Shown: positions 35,174 to 44,628, numbered from the stretch's first letter. The stretch is 64,000 bases of DNA from JBNGOQ01 sp050589645 (GCF_050589645.1 NZ_JBNGOQ010000001.1:620001-684000), one strand, 5' to 3'. Translations and numbers: made by a program. The notes: generated by a model from the letters alone, not told the origin.

Positions 35174-36064
35174 ATGGAATTCATAGACTACTACAAGGTG
35201 TTGGGGCTCGATAAAACTGCCACTGAAGCCGAAATCAAGAAGACCTATAGAAAGCTGGCACGAAAATATCATCCAGATTTGAACCCTAACGACACGGCGG
35301 CAGAACAGAAATTCAAACAGATCAATGAAGCCAATGAGGTGCTGGGCGACCCTGAGAAACGAAAAAAATATGACGCCTACGGAAAGGACTGGCAGCACGC
35401 CGAGGCGTTTGAAAAGGCCAAGCGCTCCGGAAGAAAGCAAGGGGGTTTTGGGAGCTACACCTACAGCAAGGATGATGCCGGCGATTTTTCGGACTTCTTT
35501 GAATCCATGTTCGGAGGAGGCAGCTTTGGCCCGGGGAGTTCCCAAGTACGATATCGGGGACAGGATTATAATACGATGCTGCACTTGTCCTTGATGGATG
35601 TCCTGACCACTAAAAAACAAACGCTTACACTGAACAACAAGAAAATACGTATTACCATTCCAGCTGGTGTTGAGGATGGGCAAACCATAAAAATAGCCGG
35701 CCATGGCGGGCCCGGTATCAATCAGGGACCGGCAGGGGACCTGTACATTACCTTTTCCATTGCTAACGAAAAGGGTTTTAAAAGAGAGGGCGCCAATCTA
35801 TATAAAACCATTGAAATTCCCTTGATCACAGCAATCCTTGGAGGGGAGCTTATGTTGGAAACCCTGGATGGAAAGGTGAAATTAAATGTAAAACCGGAAA
35901 CTCAGAATGGAGCCATCGTAAAACTGAAAGGGAAAGGGGTTCCCAAATACAAAAAGGAGAATCAATATGGAGATCTGTACGTGACCTTTGCCGTAAAGCT
36001 ACCAAAGCAATTGAACGATGAGCAACGGCAACTGTTCGAGGCGCTTGCAGCCACTAACCTATAG
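35174..36064 (+). CDS. cbpA: DnaJ-family co-chaperone CbpA
   Basis: The product has 296 residues. The J domain (4-70) has the HPD motif (KYHPDLNP) that triggers DnaK ATPase. A Gly/Phe-rich linker (GGGSFGPGSS, about 110-125) and the C-terminal substrate-binding domains (about 130-290) follow, without the zinc-finger repeats of DnaJ. That layout is CbpA. The next gene encodes the matching CbpM modulator 8 bp downstream, confirming the assignment. Confidence 0.93.
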   Translation: MEFIDYYKVLGLDKTATEAEIKKTYRKLARKYHPDLNPNDTAAEQKFKQINEANEVLGDPEKRKKYDAYGKDWQHAEAFEKAKRSGRKQGGFGSYTYSKDDAGDFSDFFESMFGGGSFGPGSSQVRYRGQDYNTMLHLSLMDVLTTKKQTLTLNNKKIRITIPAGVEDGQTIKIAGHGGPGINQGPAGDLYITFSIANEKGFKREGANLYKTIEIPLITAILGGELMLETLDGKVKLNVKPETQNGAIVKLKGKGVPKYKKENQYGDLYVTFAVKLPKQLNDEQRQLFEALAATNL

Positions 36065-36072
36065 CATATGGC

Positions 36073-36366
36073 ATGAAAACAAAGGATTACATAGCGTTAA
36101 CGGATTTTTGTTCCCACTATGGCATAGATGAATCCATAGTGCTAATCTTCTCGGAATACGAGCTTGTTCAACTTAACACGGTCAATAGGAAGCCGCATGT
36201 TTCCAGGGACCAACTTCCAAACTTGGAGCGAATGCTACGTTTGCATCTCGAATTGGATATTAATGCGGAAGGCTTACAAGCCATTCACCACCTCTTGGAT
36301 CGGGTAACCGATTTGCAGGAGGAATTAAAATTGCTTAAGAAAAGATTGGAACGATTTCATCAATAA
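36073..36366 (+). CDS. cbpM: CbpM-like chaperone modulator (MerR-like)
   Basis: The product has 97 residues: an N-terminal MerR-like helical region (IALTDFCSHYGIDESIVLIFSEYELV) and a C-terminal coiled coil (LLDRVTDLQEELKLLKKRLERF). CbpM binds the J domain of CbpA and inhibits it. The size and position directly after cbpA fit well. Confidence 0.85.
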   Translation: MKTKDYIALTDFCSHYGIDESIVLIFSEYELVQLNTVNRKPHVSRDQLPNLERMLRLHLELDINAEGLQAIHHLLDRVTDLQEELKLLKKRLERFHQ

Positions 36367-36420
36367 AAGCAACACCTTTTAAACCTCTGATACCTGATAT
36401 TGGCTGCATGCTACGCTACA

Positions 36421-36463
36421 TGACTGATATCATTGTTAGCCCGTGGAGACCGGAATATATTTG
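36421..36463 (+). promoter_or_regulatory. Crp/Fnr-like site plus -7 box, mlaEFD operon
   Basis: TGACTGATATCA (36421-36432), a 23-bp gap, then a perfect TATATTTG (36456-36463). Gene start is at 36488. Confidence 0.8.
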
Positions 36464-36487
36464 AATACCCCATTTTGGGAATAGGGT

Positions 36488-37270
36488 ATGATGGCAAAGG
36501 CTCAAATAACGGAGGGCATAAAGGATTTCCTGATTCAAATTGGGGAACTTTCGCATTTTGCCGGGCGTTTTCTCCGGGAAGCTCCCAAACGCCCATTCGA
36601 GTTTAATGAACTTCTACGCCAGTGCTATAGCGTAGGAAACAGGTCCCTGACACTTGTAGGGATTACAGGTTTTATCATTGGATTGGTCCTTACCCTTCAG
36701 ACGCGGCCAACCCTTATAGAATTTGGAGCAGTTTCCTGGATGCCCAATATGGTGGGTATCTCCATAGTACGGGAAATTGGGCCCGTGGTCATTGCCCTCA
36801 TATGTGCGGGACGGGTGGCTTCGGGAATAGGAGCGGAATTGGGGTCCATGCGGGTTACCGAGCAAATAGACGCTATGGAGGTGTCCGGTACCAATCCCTT
36901 TAAATATTTGGTGGTGACTAGGATAGCCGCGACTACCTTGATGGTTCCTATTTTGGTAATCTTGGGCGATGTATTGGCACTCTTTGGTTCTTATTTGGTG
37001 GAACATTTTAAGGGCGATGTTAGCTTTCAGCTTTTTTTTAACAAGATTTTTTCATCCCTGGATTTTGGCGATTTGATACCGGCCACCGTAAAATCCTTTT
37101 TCTTTGGTTTTGCCATCGGGTTGGTAGGTTGCTTTAAGGGCTATAATTGTAAAAAGGGTACCGTAGGCGTGGGAATGGCTGCCAATACGGCGGTTGTAAT
37201 GGCCTCCATGCTCATCTTTATCCTGGATTTTATTGCAGTTTTCGTATCGGATATTTTTTATGAGCTATGA
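36488..37270 (+). CDS. MlaE-family ABC transporter permease
   Basis: The product has 260 residues and about five membrane helices. MlaE/YrbE signatures are present: GITGFIIGLVLTLQTRP, IVREIGPVVIALICAGRVASGIGAELGSM, and MRVTEQIDAMEVSGTNPFKYLV. It is the inner membrane core of a phospholipid/lipid transporter. The stop overlaps the next start by 4 bp. ATG 36488 and 36491 are equally possible. Confidence 0.94.
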   Translation: MMAKAQITEGIKDFLIQIGELSHFAGRFLREAPKRPFEFNELLRQCYSVGNRSLTLVGITGFIIGLVLTLQTRPTLIEFGAVSWMPNMVGISIVREIGPVVIALICAGRVASGIGAELGSMRVTEQIDAMEVSGTNPFKYLVVTRIAATTLMVPILVILGDVLALFGSYLVEHFKGDVSFQLFFNKIFSSLDFGDLIPATVKSFFFGFAIGLVGCFKGYNCKKGTVGVGMAANTAVVMASMLIFILDFIAVFVSDIFYEL

Positions 37271-38049
37271 GGGAAGATAAAGACGTACTTACGGTTACAA
37301 AACCCCTGGAAAACAGGGAGGTGGTCATTGAAATCAAGGACCTCAGAAAGAGTTTCGGGGACAACCATGTGCTCAACGGATTTAATATGCGGCTATACAA
37401 GGGCGAAAACTTGGTGATCATGGGCAAATCGGGCTCCGGAAAATCGGTAATGATCAAATGCCTGATCGGATTAATGAAGGCCGATAGCGGAAGCATAAAT
37501 GTGATGGGAAAGGACATACGTACCCTGGACCAAACCACTTTGGACGACCTTAGAACGGACGTAGGCTTTTTGTTCCAGGGCAGCGCTCTTTATGATTCCA
37601 TGACCGTAAGGGAAAATTTGGAATTCCCCTTGAGGAGGCACATGAACAAATTTGGGGAGGGCTTGGATACCGAATCCCTGGTTCTGGAGACCTTGGGCAA
37701 TGTAGGCTTGGCGCACACGGTCAATATGATGCCGTCTGAGCTCTCCGGTGGCATGAAAAGAAGGGTGGCCTTGGCAAGGACCTTGATTATGCGACCCAAG
37801 ATCATTCTTTATGATGAACCTACAAGCGGTTTGGACCCTATTACCTCCAAGGAAATTATTGAACTGATGCTGAGCATACAGCAGAAATATAAGACCTCCT
37901 CCTTGATCATCACCCACGATGTGGATTGTGCTCGGGTTATCGCGGATCGGATGATCTTGTTGGTAGACGGGATTGATTACGCGGAAGGCACATTTAAAGA
38001 ACTTTTGAAGGTTACGGACCAAAAGGTCAAGGCCTTCTTTAAACATTGA
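37267..38049 (+). CDS. MlaF-type ABC transporter ATP-binding protein
   Basis: The product has 260 residues with Walker A GKSGSGKSV, Q loop LFQGSALYDSMTV, signature LSGGMKRRV, Walker B ILYDEPTSGLDP, and the H loop ITHDVD. It is the ATPase of the MlaE/F/D system, translationally coupled to MlaE by a 4-bp overlap. MCE starts 4 bp after its stop. Confidence 0.95.
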   Translation: MREDKDVLTVTKPLENREVVIEIKDLRKSFGDNHVLNGFNMRLYKGENLVIMGKSGSGKSVMIKCLIGLMKADSGSINVMGKDIRTLDQTTLDDLRTDVGFLFQGSALYDSMTVRENLEFPLRRHMNKFGEGLDTESLVLETLGNVGLAHTVNMMPSELSGGMKRRVALARTLIMRPKIILYDEPTSGLDPITSKEIIELMLSIQQKYKTSSLIITHDVDCARVIADRMILLVDGIDYAEGTFKELLKVTDQKVKAFFKH

Positions 38050-38053
38050 CAAC

Positions 38054-39034
38054 ATGGATAGAACAACGAAGGAAAAAATGCGCTTGGGAATTTTTGTACT
38101 GGTCGGGACCGTCTTCCTGGTGATTGCGGCCTACCTGATAGGGAACAATCAGGACATGTTTAGCAGAACGTTCACGATCAGCACGGTATTTAACAACGTC
38201 AATGGATTGAGACTGGGCAACAATGTGCGTTTTTCAGGTATCAATGTGGGCATAGTAAAATCCATAGAGATGGAAAATGATTCCATTATCCGGGTAAAAA
38301 TGGCCATAGAGGAGAAGATGCGAAAACACATCACCACGGATGCTGTGGCAAGCATTGGTTCGGATGGATTGGTGGGTAACATGATCGTGAACATCATACC
38401 GGGAAGGATGTCCGGGGAACGGGTACAGGAGGGGAACCAAATCGCGTCCTATAGCAGGATCGGTGCGGAGGACATGTTGGGTACCCTGAATGTTACCAAC
38501 CAGAATGCTGCGTTGCTTACAGCCGACCTTTTGCAGGTTACACAGGCACTGACGCAAGGGAAGGGTACCTTAGGGAGACTATTGAACGATACCTTGATGG
38601 CTGGGGACCTGCAAAAAATGATTCTTAATTTGAAGCAGGCGAGCGGTAGGGCCAATAAAACGATAGCCGATTTAAATGCCTTTCTGGAAAAGGTGAAGTT
38701 TGAGGAAAGTGTGGCCGGGGTCTTGTTAAGTGATACGATTGCTGCCGAAAGGGTGCGATCTGTTATTGCCCATCTGGAATCTTCGAGTATTCATATTGAT
38801 AGTCTTACAAGGAACCTCAATACGACAATCGGGGAAATAAGGCACGGAAAGGGCGCCGTGACCTATCTCCTAAAGGATACCACATTGGTACGGCGATTGG
38901 ATAGCACGATGCTGCACATCCAAGAGGGGACGGCCCGGTTCAACGAGAACATGGAGGCCTTAAAACACAGTTTCCTTACACGCAGGTATTTTAGAAAGCT
39001 GGAAAAACAGGCTAGGGTGGAAGAAGAAAATTAA
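38054..39034 (+). CDS. MlaD/MCE family substrate-binding protein
   Basis: The product has 326 residues. One N-terminal membrane helix (LGIFVLVGTVFLVIAAYLIG) anchors a periplasmic MCE domain (about 38-120: VFNNVNGLRLGNNVRFSGINVG). A helical C-terminal part of low complexity follows. MCE domains form hexameric channels that pass lipids to the permease. It is longer than MlaD of Proteobacteria, which lacks the extended helical tail. No MlaA, MlaB or MlaC gene is nearby. Confidence 0.92.
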   Translation: MDRTTKEKMRLGIFVLVGTVFLVIAAYLIGNNQDMFSRTFTISTVFNNVNGLRLGNNVRFSGINVGIVKSIEMENDSIIRVKMAIEEKMRKHITTDAVASIGSDGLVGNMIVNIIPGRMSGERVQEGNQIASYSRIGAEDMLGTLNVTNQNAALLTADLLQVTQALTQGKGTLGRLLNDTLMAGDLQKMILNLKQASGRANKTIADLNAFLEKVKFEESVAGVLLSDTIAAERVRSVIAHLESSSIHIDSLTRNLNTTIGEIRHGKGAVTYLLKDTTLVRRLDSTMLHIQEGTARFNENMEALKHSFLTRRYFRKLEKQARVEEEN

Positions 39035-39089
39035 TTTTCAGGACAACTAACAGGTATTGGGAGATGGTTTTTTTGGACCACAAAAAACA

Positions 39090-40202
39090 TCAGCGATCGG
39101 GGACGGTAGATAGGTTTGGATAATAATACACGTCATCGATTTCCAGATCAAGCCAAGTGAAGTCGCCCTCCTGTAATTTCCAACTCACCTTGCATTTACT
39201 TGGAATGGTAAAGTTTTGGAACTCCTTATATTCCAAGGCCTCAATAAACCACTTTTCGAGCCGTGCGTCCGCGTCGTTTCCAAAATAACGTTCCGTTTCA
39301 AAGGAAACCATGCCACCTTCCGAATTGAATGTAAAGATGCCCGAGACTTTTAGGTTTTCTGTGGAGATGGTCGCTCTGGCTGAAAGGGAATCCACAGCTT
39401 CCCAAACAATGTTTTCATTAAGTGCCGCCGATGGGAACCAACTAATTTCGGCGAGATAACGTTGCATGGCCGCTGAGTTGATCTTATCGTCCGGCTGCAC
39501 GTCCACGACCGGAAAAAGCCCCGATAACTTTATGAGCATCTCCCCCTTGCCGTTTTCCAACTTATCCCGCCCGTCCAAATAAATAAATGGAAAGGACCTC
39601 ACTTTTGCTATCCAAACAAAGCCCGGTGAACGTGTGTTCACGTATTGCTCTGCCGTAAAGGGCATCCACCGCCCATCGGGGTCGGTTTTCATACGTCCTT
39701 TTTGTTCGATATGGGCCGTAGTTGGCTTTTGATGTCCCACCACCCCGGAGGCCAACACCCATTTTTGTACTATGGGGGGCATATGGGCAAGATCTTGCAA
39801 ATAGATTACCGAAGTGTTTTTTGGGATCTTTTGAACCCATTGGGTACGGGCCGCTTTCAAGCTCCTGCTCTGGAACCGGTAGCTGCCATAGGAGGGTATA
39901 CTGACAAGAAGAATAAGCAGGTTGGCCACGGTTCCGTATTTGGCATCCTTCCAATAGATTATAATAAGGATTTGCGAAATCGCCACGGCAAGGATAGCTA
40001 GAGTTGGCCACCATTCCTTTTTCAATAAAAGTGCAATGGCGCTTATACTAAAAACCAGCGTTGCCAGCAACCATGAAAGGCCAAGAGACCACGGGATATT
40101 TACGGTTAAACGGTCAATCTTCGCTAGTCCAAAAGCCTTTGCGAACCCCATGAGGTGGATAAGTCCATGGAAAAGCATTACCAAAGCCAGAAAGGTTTTC
40201 AT
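39090..40202 (-). CDS. DUF6544-type membrane protein
   Basis: The product has 370 residues. About four N-terminal hydrophobic segments (1-110) are followed by a soluble domain with the pattern LPPIVQKWVLASGVVG and RMKTDPDGRWMPFTAEQYVNT that I associate with DUF6544. The function is unknown. It follows the minus-strand gene at 40314 by 111 bp and may share its promoter. Confidence 0.7.
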   Translation of the reverse strand: MKTFLALVMLFHGLIHLMGFAKAFGLAKIDRLTVNIPWSLGLSWLLATLVFSISAIALLLKKEWWPTLAILAVAISQILIIIYWKDAKYGTVANLLILLVSIPSYGSYRFQSRSLKAARTQWVQKIPKNTSVIYLQDLAHMPPIVQKWVLASGVVGHQKPTTAHIEQKGRMKTDPDGRWMPFTAEQYVNTRSPGFVWIAKVRSFPFIYLDGRDKLENGKGEMLIKLSGLFPVVDVQPDDKINSAAMQRYLAEISWFPSAALNENIVWEAVDSLSARATISTENLKVSGIFTFNSEGGMVSFETERYFGNDADARLEKWFIEALEYKEFQNFTIPSKCKVSWKLQEGDFTWLDLEIDDVYYYPNLSTVPDR

Positions 40203-40313
40203 GACGGCTCCTCTTTGACTTTCAATAAGGGCCTACATAACTTCCGATGATGTGGCGGACAATCGTTTTGTTCGTGCATGATGGGGAGCGCAGTTTTTTT
40301 GCTTGTCATTGGT

Positions 40314-40763
40314 TTAGGATTCAAATATATGAGGCAGTTGTTCACTGTCAATGATATATTCCGTTATGGCAAATACCTCTTTTCTATTTTGACGAAAGGA
40401 TTTTACAAAATCGGCGATTTCATCTTCCAGGTGTTCGTGCTCCATTTTAAATATGGCCGCTTCTCCCGAGTTTGGATTTTCTACCAATTGTCCCAATTGG
40501 ATGAGATGTTTTCCCACTTTGGCCAATAGGTCCTTGCTCTGTTTTCCTGTAGTAAAGAGGTTCTTTTTAATCTCCTTTACCAGGTCCAGGTTCTCCTTCT
40601 CGGTAATCCACATAAAGTACTTATCGATTAAGTGGTGCAAAAAGCGAAGATCGTCCCTGTAAAATTCCAGGTCGGATTTCCAGTGTTGGGTGAGGACATA
40701 AAGTTCGTCCCATGGGGCCTGCTGGATATATATTCCTTTGGGTCTATTTCTGTATTCGCTCAT
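40314..40763 (-). CDS. conserved hypothetical helical protein
   Basis: The product has 149 residues with no signal peptide or membrane segment. It reads as all-helical with many charged residues and a WITEKENLDLVKEI segment. I recognise no family. Its promoter region shares the Crp/Fnr-like site at 40822-40833 with the divergent USP gene, with a TAATTTTA box on the minus strand at 40791-40798, also 23 bp away. This places it in the stress regulon. Confidence 0.75.
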   Translation of the reverse strand: MSEYRNRPKGIYIQQAPWDELYVLTQHWKSDLEFYRDDLRFLHHLIDKYFMWITEKENLDLVKEIKKNLFTTGKQSKDLLAKVGKHLIQLGQLVENPNSGEAAIFKMEHEHLEDEIADFVKSFRQNRKEVFAITEYIIDSEQLPHIFES

Positions 40764-40790
40764 GGTGTATCATTTTTAATGATTAGATTA

Positions 40791-40864
40791 TAAAATTAGC
40801 CACACTACACTATAGCTAAAATGACCGTTATCATTTTTATCCGGCAGGGATTGCAATAGATTCA
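40791..40864. promoter_or_regulatory. bidirectional Crp/Fnr-like promoter
   Basis: The central site is TGACCGTTATCA (40822-40833). On the plus strand TAGATTCA (40857-40864) lies 23 bp away; on the minus strand TAATTTTA (40791-40798) lies 23 bp away. One regulator dimer could serve both divergent genes. Confidence 0.75.
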
Positions 40865-40884
40865 CCATCTGTTAGTCTAAAACC

Positions 40885-41718
40885 ATGAAAACCATTCTAT
40901 ATGCCACCGATTGCTCAAAACATTCCGTAGGTGCCCTGGCTTATGCACATCAGCTATGCCTTGTACTAGGTGCCGATTTGGTGGTTTTGCATGTGTATGA
41001 CCTTCCTCCGATTACGGTTTCCACGATACGTGCGCCTGCACAGATTAAAAAACTGGCTTTTCATGAACATTTTGACCTCTTAAAAAACTACGTGGAAAAG
41101 TATTTGGACGATAGGACCGAAGGGGTCAAGGTTTACCTGAGGCTTGTTGAAAATACATCCATAGTGGAAGGTATTCTTTCCAAATCACGGGAACTGCGGC
41201 CCGATATGGTCCTTGTAGGCATGAAGGGTACCCATACCCTGCGGGGCTTTTTTTCCGGAAATATTGCCAAGGCACTCATAGATAGGGTACACTGCCCCTT
41301 GTTGATAATACCCAACGACCTTGCCCACTGTACGATTTCCAATATTGTCTATGGGACCGATTTCGAAGAAGACGACATCATCGCCTTAAGAACATTGGTA
41401 CGCATTGCTGAACCCTTTGGGGCGAGAATTTATGCCGTTCACATCCCAACCACAGGGGAATTTAGCGGTGAGGAGCAGTTGTCCTGGTTCAACGAAATGC
41501 TTTCCCAAAAGGTGGGGTATGCCAAACTGGAATTCAAATTATTTCGACACCAAGGGGTGTACAAAGGCCTAAGTGCTTATATGGTTCAAGTAAATGCAGA
41601 TATGGTGGCGCTCCTGGAACGACAGGGCGAAGGATTTTTTCGGAAACTATTCCACAAAGGGCTGGTGAAAAAAATGGAATCCAGCGTCAATTTTCCGTTG
41701 TTGAGCCTCAATGCATAA
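40885..41718 (+). CDS. universal stress protein (two UspA domains)
   Basis: The product has 277 residues with two UspA folds. The first (1-150) has ILYATDCSKHSVGAL and VGMKGTHTLRGFFSGNIAKALIDRVHCPLLIIP; its nucleotide-binding loop is degenerate. The second (155-277) is more divergent. Bacteroidota USPs of this size are common under low oxygen or stress. It is led by the bidirectional Crp/Fnr-like promoter. Confidence 0.88.
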   Translation: MKTILYATDCSKHSVGALAYAHQLCLVLGADLVVLHVYDLPPITVSTIRAPAQIKKLAFHEHFDLLKNYVEKYLDDRTEGVKVYLRLVENTSIVEGILSKSRELRPDMVLVGMKGTHTLRGFFSGNIAKALIDRVHCPLLIIPNDLAHCTISNIVYGTDFEEDDIIALRTLVRIAEPFGARIYAVHIPTTGEFSGEEQLSWFNEMLSQKVGYAKLEFKLFRHQGVYKGLSAYMVQVNADMVALLERQGEGFFRKLFHKGLVKKMESSVNFPLLSLNA

Positions 41719-41753
41719 AACCCTTTTCTAATAAAGGACCACTTACCGGCAAA

Positions 41754-41796
41754 TGACTATAGTCATAGTTGGCATCCCTCCTTTTTTTTAGTTTCA
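41754..41796 (+). promoter_or_regulatory. Crp/Fnr-like site plus -7 box, second USP
   Basis: TGACTATAGTCA (41754-41765, a perfect palindrome), a 23-bp gap, then TAGTTTCA (41789-41796). Gene start is at 41819. Confidence 0.75.
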
Positions 41797-41818
41797 TCCT
41801 ATCCAAAAGCAGCGGCCT

Positions 41819-42664
41819 ATGAAGACCATATTATGTGCTACCGATTATTCCGAAAGCTCTGTCAGTGCCCTCAAGTTTGCAAAATTCCTTAGCGACAAGT
41901 TGAAGGCAGACCTGGTGATTCTGCATGTATACGATATAGATACCCTGGTAAGTCCAGTGAGCATTGCCTATGCCCGCATGCAGGAAGAGGCCTTGGCAAA
42001 GCACAAAGCAAAATTGACGGCTTTTTGCCAGGACCAATTGGGAACGGAACCAGATGGCAAAAAATTCCGCATAGTCGTGGACGAGCATAGCTTGGTCTGG
42101 GACGGAATCCTCGAACAACGCGAGGCCGTTGGGGCCGAACTGATCGTAATCGGGACGGAAGGAGGAAGCGGTTTGCGACGGTTGCTCATGGGCAGCACTG
42201 CCAAAGATTTGATCCATAACGCTTCTTGTCCTGTGCTGGCCGTTCCACCCGATGCGCTTCCTACCAAAATTGAAAGAATGGTTTATGCCACTGCCTTTGA
42301 ACAAGCCGATATTTATGCCATAGGCAAGTTGGTGGCCCAATTTGCACGTCCTTTAAAGATTCCTTTGGACCTGGTACATATTTCTACCAAAGGGGAATAC
42401 GCGGGAGAAGATCAAATGGAATGGTTCAAGGAAATGGTGCAGCAGCAGGTAGATTATGAAAACATGAGCTTCCAACTTCAGTTTTCGGAGGATGTCTTTG
42501 GTAGTCTAGCGGATTACATAACGGATGTAGATGCGCAGCTAGTGGCCATGCTGGAGCGCGAGGAGCAAAGTTTCTTAAGGTCCTTAACCCATAAGGACCT
42601 CGTAGAACGTATGATTTCCAAGGCCGGTATTCCGCTTTTGACCTTCAATAAGGCCCATCTATGA
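41819..42664 (+). CDS. universal stress protein (two UspA domains)
   Basis: The product has 281 residues and is a paralogue of the upstream USP (ILCATDYSESSVSALKFAKFL, then VIGTEGGSGLRRLLMGSTAKDLIHNASCPVLAVP, which keeps a G-x2-G-x9-GS-type loop). The second domain ends in a diverged SFLRSLTHKDLVERMISKAGIPLL stretch matching the paralogue. It has its own Crp/Fnr-like promoter. It ends 4 bp from the convergent ABC-transporter gene. Confidence 0.9.
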   Translation: MKTILCATDYSESSVSALKFAKFLSDKLKADLVILHVYDIDTLVSPVSIAYARMQEEALAKHKAKLTAFCQDQLGTEPDGKKFRIVVDEHSLVWDGILEQREAVGAELIVIGTEGGSGLRRLLMGSTAKDLIHNASCPVLAVPPDALPTKIERMVYATAFEQADIYAIGKLVAQFARPLKIPLDLVHISTKGEYAGEDQMEWFKEMVQQQVDYENMSFQLQFSEDVFGSLADYITDVDAQLVAMLEREEQSFLRSLTHKDLVERMISKAGIPLLTFNKAHL

Positions 42665-42668
42665 GGGA

Positions 42669-43355
42669 TTAGTTATTTGGGTCGTTTATGATTTTCCCGT
42701 CCTCCATGAGGATAATTCGATCGGTACGTTGTGCGAAATCCACATCATGGGTCACTACTAAAAGCGAAAGCCCCTGTTCCTCCTTTAACTGCTTGAAAAT
42801 TTGAAATACATTTTCTGCATTGTAACTGTCCAGGTTACCGGTAGGTTCATCGCCCATAAGAATCAAGGGATCGTTGATCAAGGCCCTGGCGATTGCAACC
42901 CGCTGTTTTTCTCCTCCCGAAATTCGGGAAGCGCGCTTTTTGGCCAAATGTTCAATATTGAGCATCTTTAGCTTTTCCATGGCATTGTGCATTATTTCCG
43001 CGTTCGTTTTCTCCGCCAGTTTTTTGGCGGGGAGCATCACGTTCTCGAGCACGCTGAACTCGGAGAGCAGGTAATGGAATTGAAACACAAAACCAATCTG
43101 TTTGTTCCGAAGCCTGGAAAGTTCGTTGTGCGGCTTTCCGGTCACCAATTCCTGGTCCAGGTACAGTTGGCCCTCGTAATCTGTGTCCATGGTAGACAAA
43201 ATGTACAGTAAGGTGGATTTTCCGCAGCCCGACTTTCCCATGATGGAAGCAAATTCCCCTTTTTGTACGCCAAAGCCAATATCCTTTAACACGTGGAAAA
43301 GGACCGGCTTTCTAAAATGTTTGTTGATATCTCTGGCTTCCAGTACTAGGCTCAT
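42669..43355 (-). CDS. MacB/LolD-type ABC transporter ATP-binding protein
   Basis: The product has 228 residues with Walker A GKSGCGKST, Q loop FQFHYLLSEFS, signature RISGGEKQRV, Walker B LILMGDEPTGNLD, and H loop VTHD. The size and sequence are of the MacB/LolD/FtsE group. It is the third gene of an adaptor-permease-ATPase operon (order on the minus strand 45713 to 42669). Confidence 0.94.
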   Translation of the reverse strand: MSLVLEARDINKHFRKPVLFHVLKDIGFGVQKGEFASIMGKSGCGKSTLLYILSTMDTDYEGQLYLDQELVTGKPHNELSRLRNKQIGFVFQFHYLLSEFSVLENVMLPAKKLAEKTNAEIMHNAMEKLKMLNIEHLAKKRASRISGGEKQRVAIARALINDPLILMGDEPTGNLDSYNAENVFQIFKQLKEEQGLSLLVVTHDVDFAQRTDRIILMEDGKIINDPNN

Positions 43356-43365
43356 GGGGCAGTGA

Positions 43366-44628
43366 TTAGGTTCCTCTTATAATGCGTACGGGATCAATGC
43401 GTTTGGCCTTTCTGGAAGGTAGATAACCCGCAACAAAGGTAGACAGGAGCGCAAAGGAAATACCGATGATGTAGTACATGATATTGTGATTAATGGGATA
43501 GGTGGTAATGGTGGGGAGCGCCTCCGTCTCAAAAGCCACGTTATCGATGAGCCTTGAAAGTCCAAAGCCGGCCAAGAGGCCCAAAATTCCGCCAATGGCC
43601 CCTATAATCAGGGCCTGGCTCATAAAAATAAGCTGTACATCGGTTCCCGAGAACCCCGTGGCCTTAAGGATGGCAATATCCTTCATCTTTTCGTAAATCA
43701 ACATGTTTAAAATATTGTAGATTCCGAAACCGGCAACGATCAAAAGCGTCACGGAGACCGAATAGGTGATGAGGTTTCGAATATTGGAACCGGTTTCAAA
43801 CTGGGCATTGGCCTCATTGATGTCCGTTGCCTTCAGGTCAAACTGCTGTTCCAATTGCCGGGCCATGGGTTCTGATTGTGAGAGATCAACAAGTTTAACG
43901 TTAATGTCTGTCAGGTAATTTTCGGCCTCCCCCAAGATACGCTGTACGGTCTTTAGGTTGGCAAAACTCTGGATATTGTCGATATCTGCCAGCCCACTTT
44001 GATAGATGCCCACAATCTTTAGTGGAAAGACATCGCCTTTTACCGTACTGATCTGTACCCGGTCCCCTATAGAAAGTGACATTTTCTTGGCGAGCCCCGC
44101 CCCTAACAAAATGGCGTTGTCATTATTTTTTAATGCTTCAGGGCTTCCTTGGACGATATAATCCTGCATGTTGGAGAGGCGTACCTCCTCCATAATGTCT
44201 ATGCCGGTTAGGTTTCCACCCAGTTCAATAGAGCCCGATAGATAAAAGATCTGCGCCTTGATTTGGGGAGTGACCCCCCGTACATTGCCATCTTTCCTTA
44301 AAAAATGGAGTATGGGCAGAGCGTTGTGGATTTTCTTTTGGCTTTGTTTGGGCTTTATGGAATGAACAATGTTCATGGACCCCTTAAATTCGTCATACAG
44401 GGAAATGGGCTGTACTTTGGAGGGTTCTATTTCATTGTAAAGATGGATATGTGGTGTTTGATCCAGAATGAGATCATCGAGCATTTGGTTGAGCCCGGTC
44501 ATAAAACTTACCAGGGTTATGTAGGCCCCTATTCCAAAAGTTACCCCCAAAGACGCCGTAATGGTAGACTTCTTCTTGGTGATGAGATGGGTCTTGGCGA
44601 TATTCAATATGACTTTCCAATTGATCAT
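43366..44628 (-). CDS. MacB/LolC-type ABC transporter permease
   Basis: The product has 420 residues with an N-terminal membrane helix (ITASLGVTFGIGAYITLVSFM), a periplasmic MacB-PCD domain (about 45-260), and an FtsX domain with three helices (about 285-410, including MLIYEKMKDIAILKATGFSGTDVQLIF). It overlaps the adaptor gene by 4 bp. Together they would export a lipoprotein, peptide or toxic compound from the inner membrane. Confidence 0.92.
   Translation of the reverse strand: MINWKVILNIAKTHLITKKKSTITASLGVTFGIGAYITLVSFMTGLNQMLDDLILDQTPHIHLYNEIEPSKVQPISLYDEFKGSMNIVHSIKPKQSQKKIHNALPILHFLRKDGNVRGVTPQIKAQIFYLSGSIELGGNLTGIDIMEEVRLSNMQDYIVQGSPEALKNNDNAILLGAGLAKKMSLSIGDRVQISTVKGDVFPLKIVGIYQSGLADIDNIQSFANLKTVQRILGEAENYLTDINVKLVDLSQSEPMARQLEQQFDLKATDINEANAQFETGSNIRNLITYSVSVTLLIVAGFGIYNILNMLIYEKMKDIAILKATGFSGTDVQLIFMSQALIIGAIGGILGLLAGFGLSRLIDNVAFETEALPTITTYPINHNIMYYIIGISFALLSTFVAGYLPSRKAKRIDPVRIIRGT

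Noticed and set aside
36488..39034. Minus-strand open frames of 60-190 codons opposite the mlaEFD genes
   Set aside because: Shadow frames of strongly supported coding genes.
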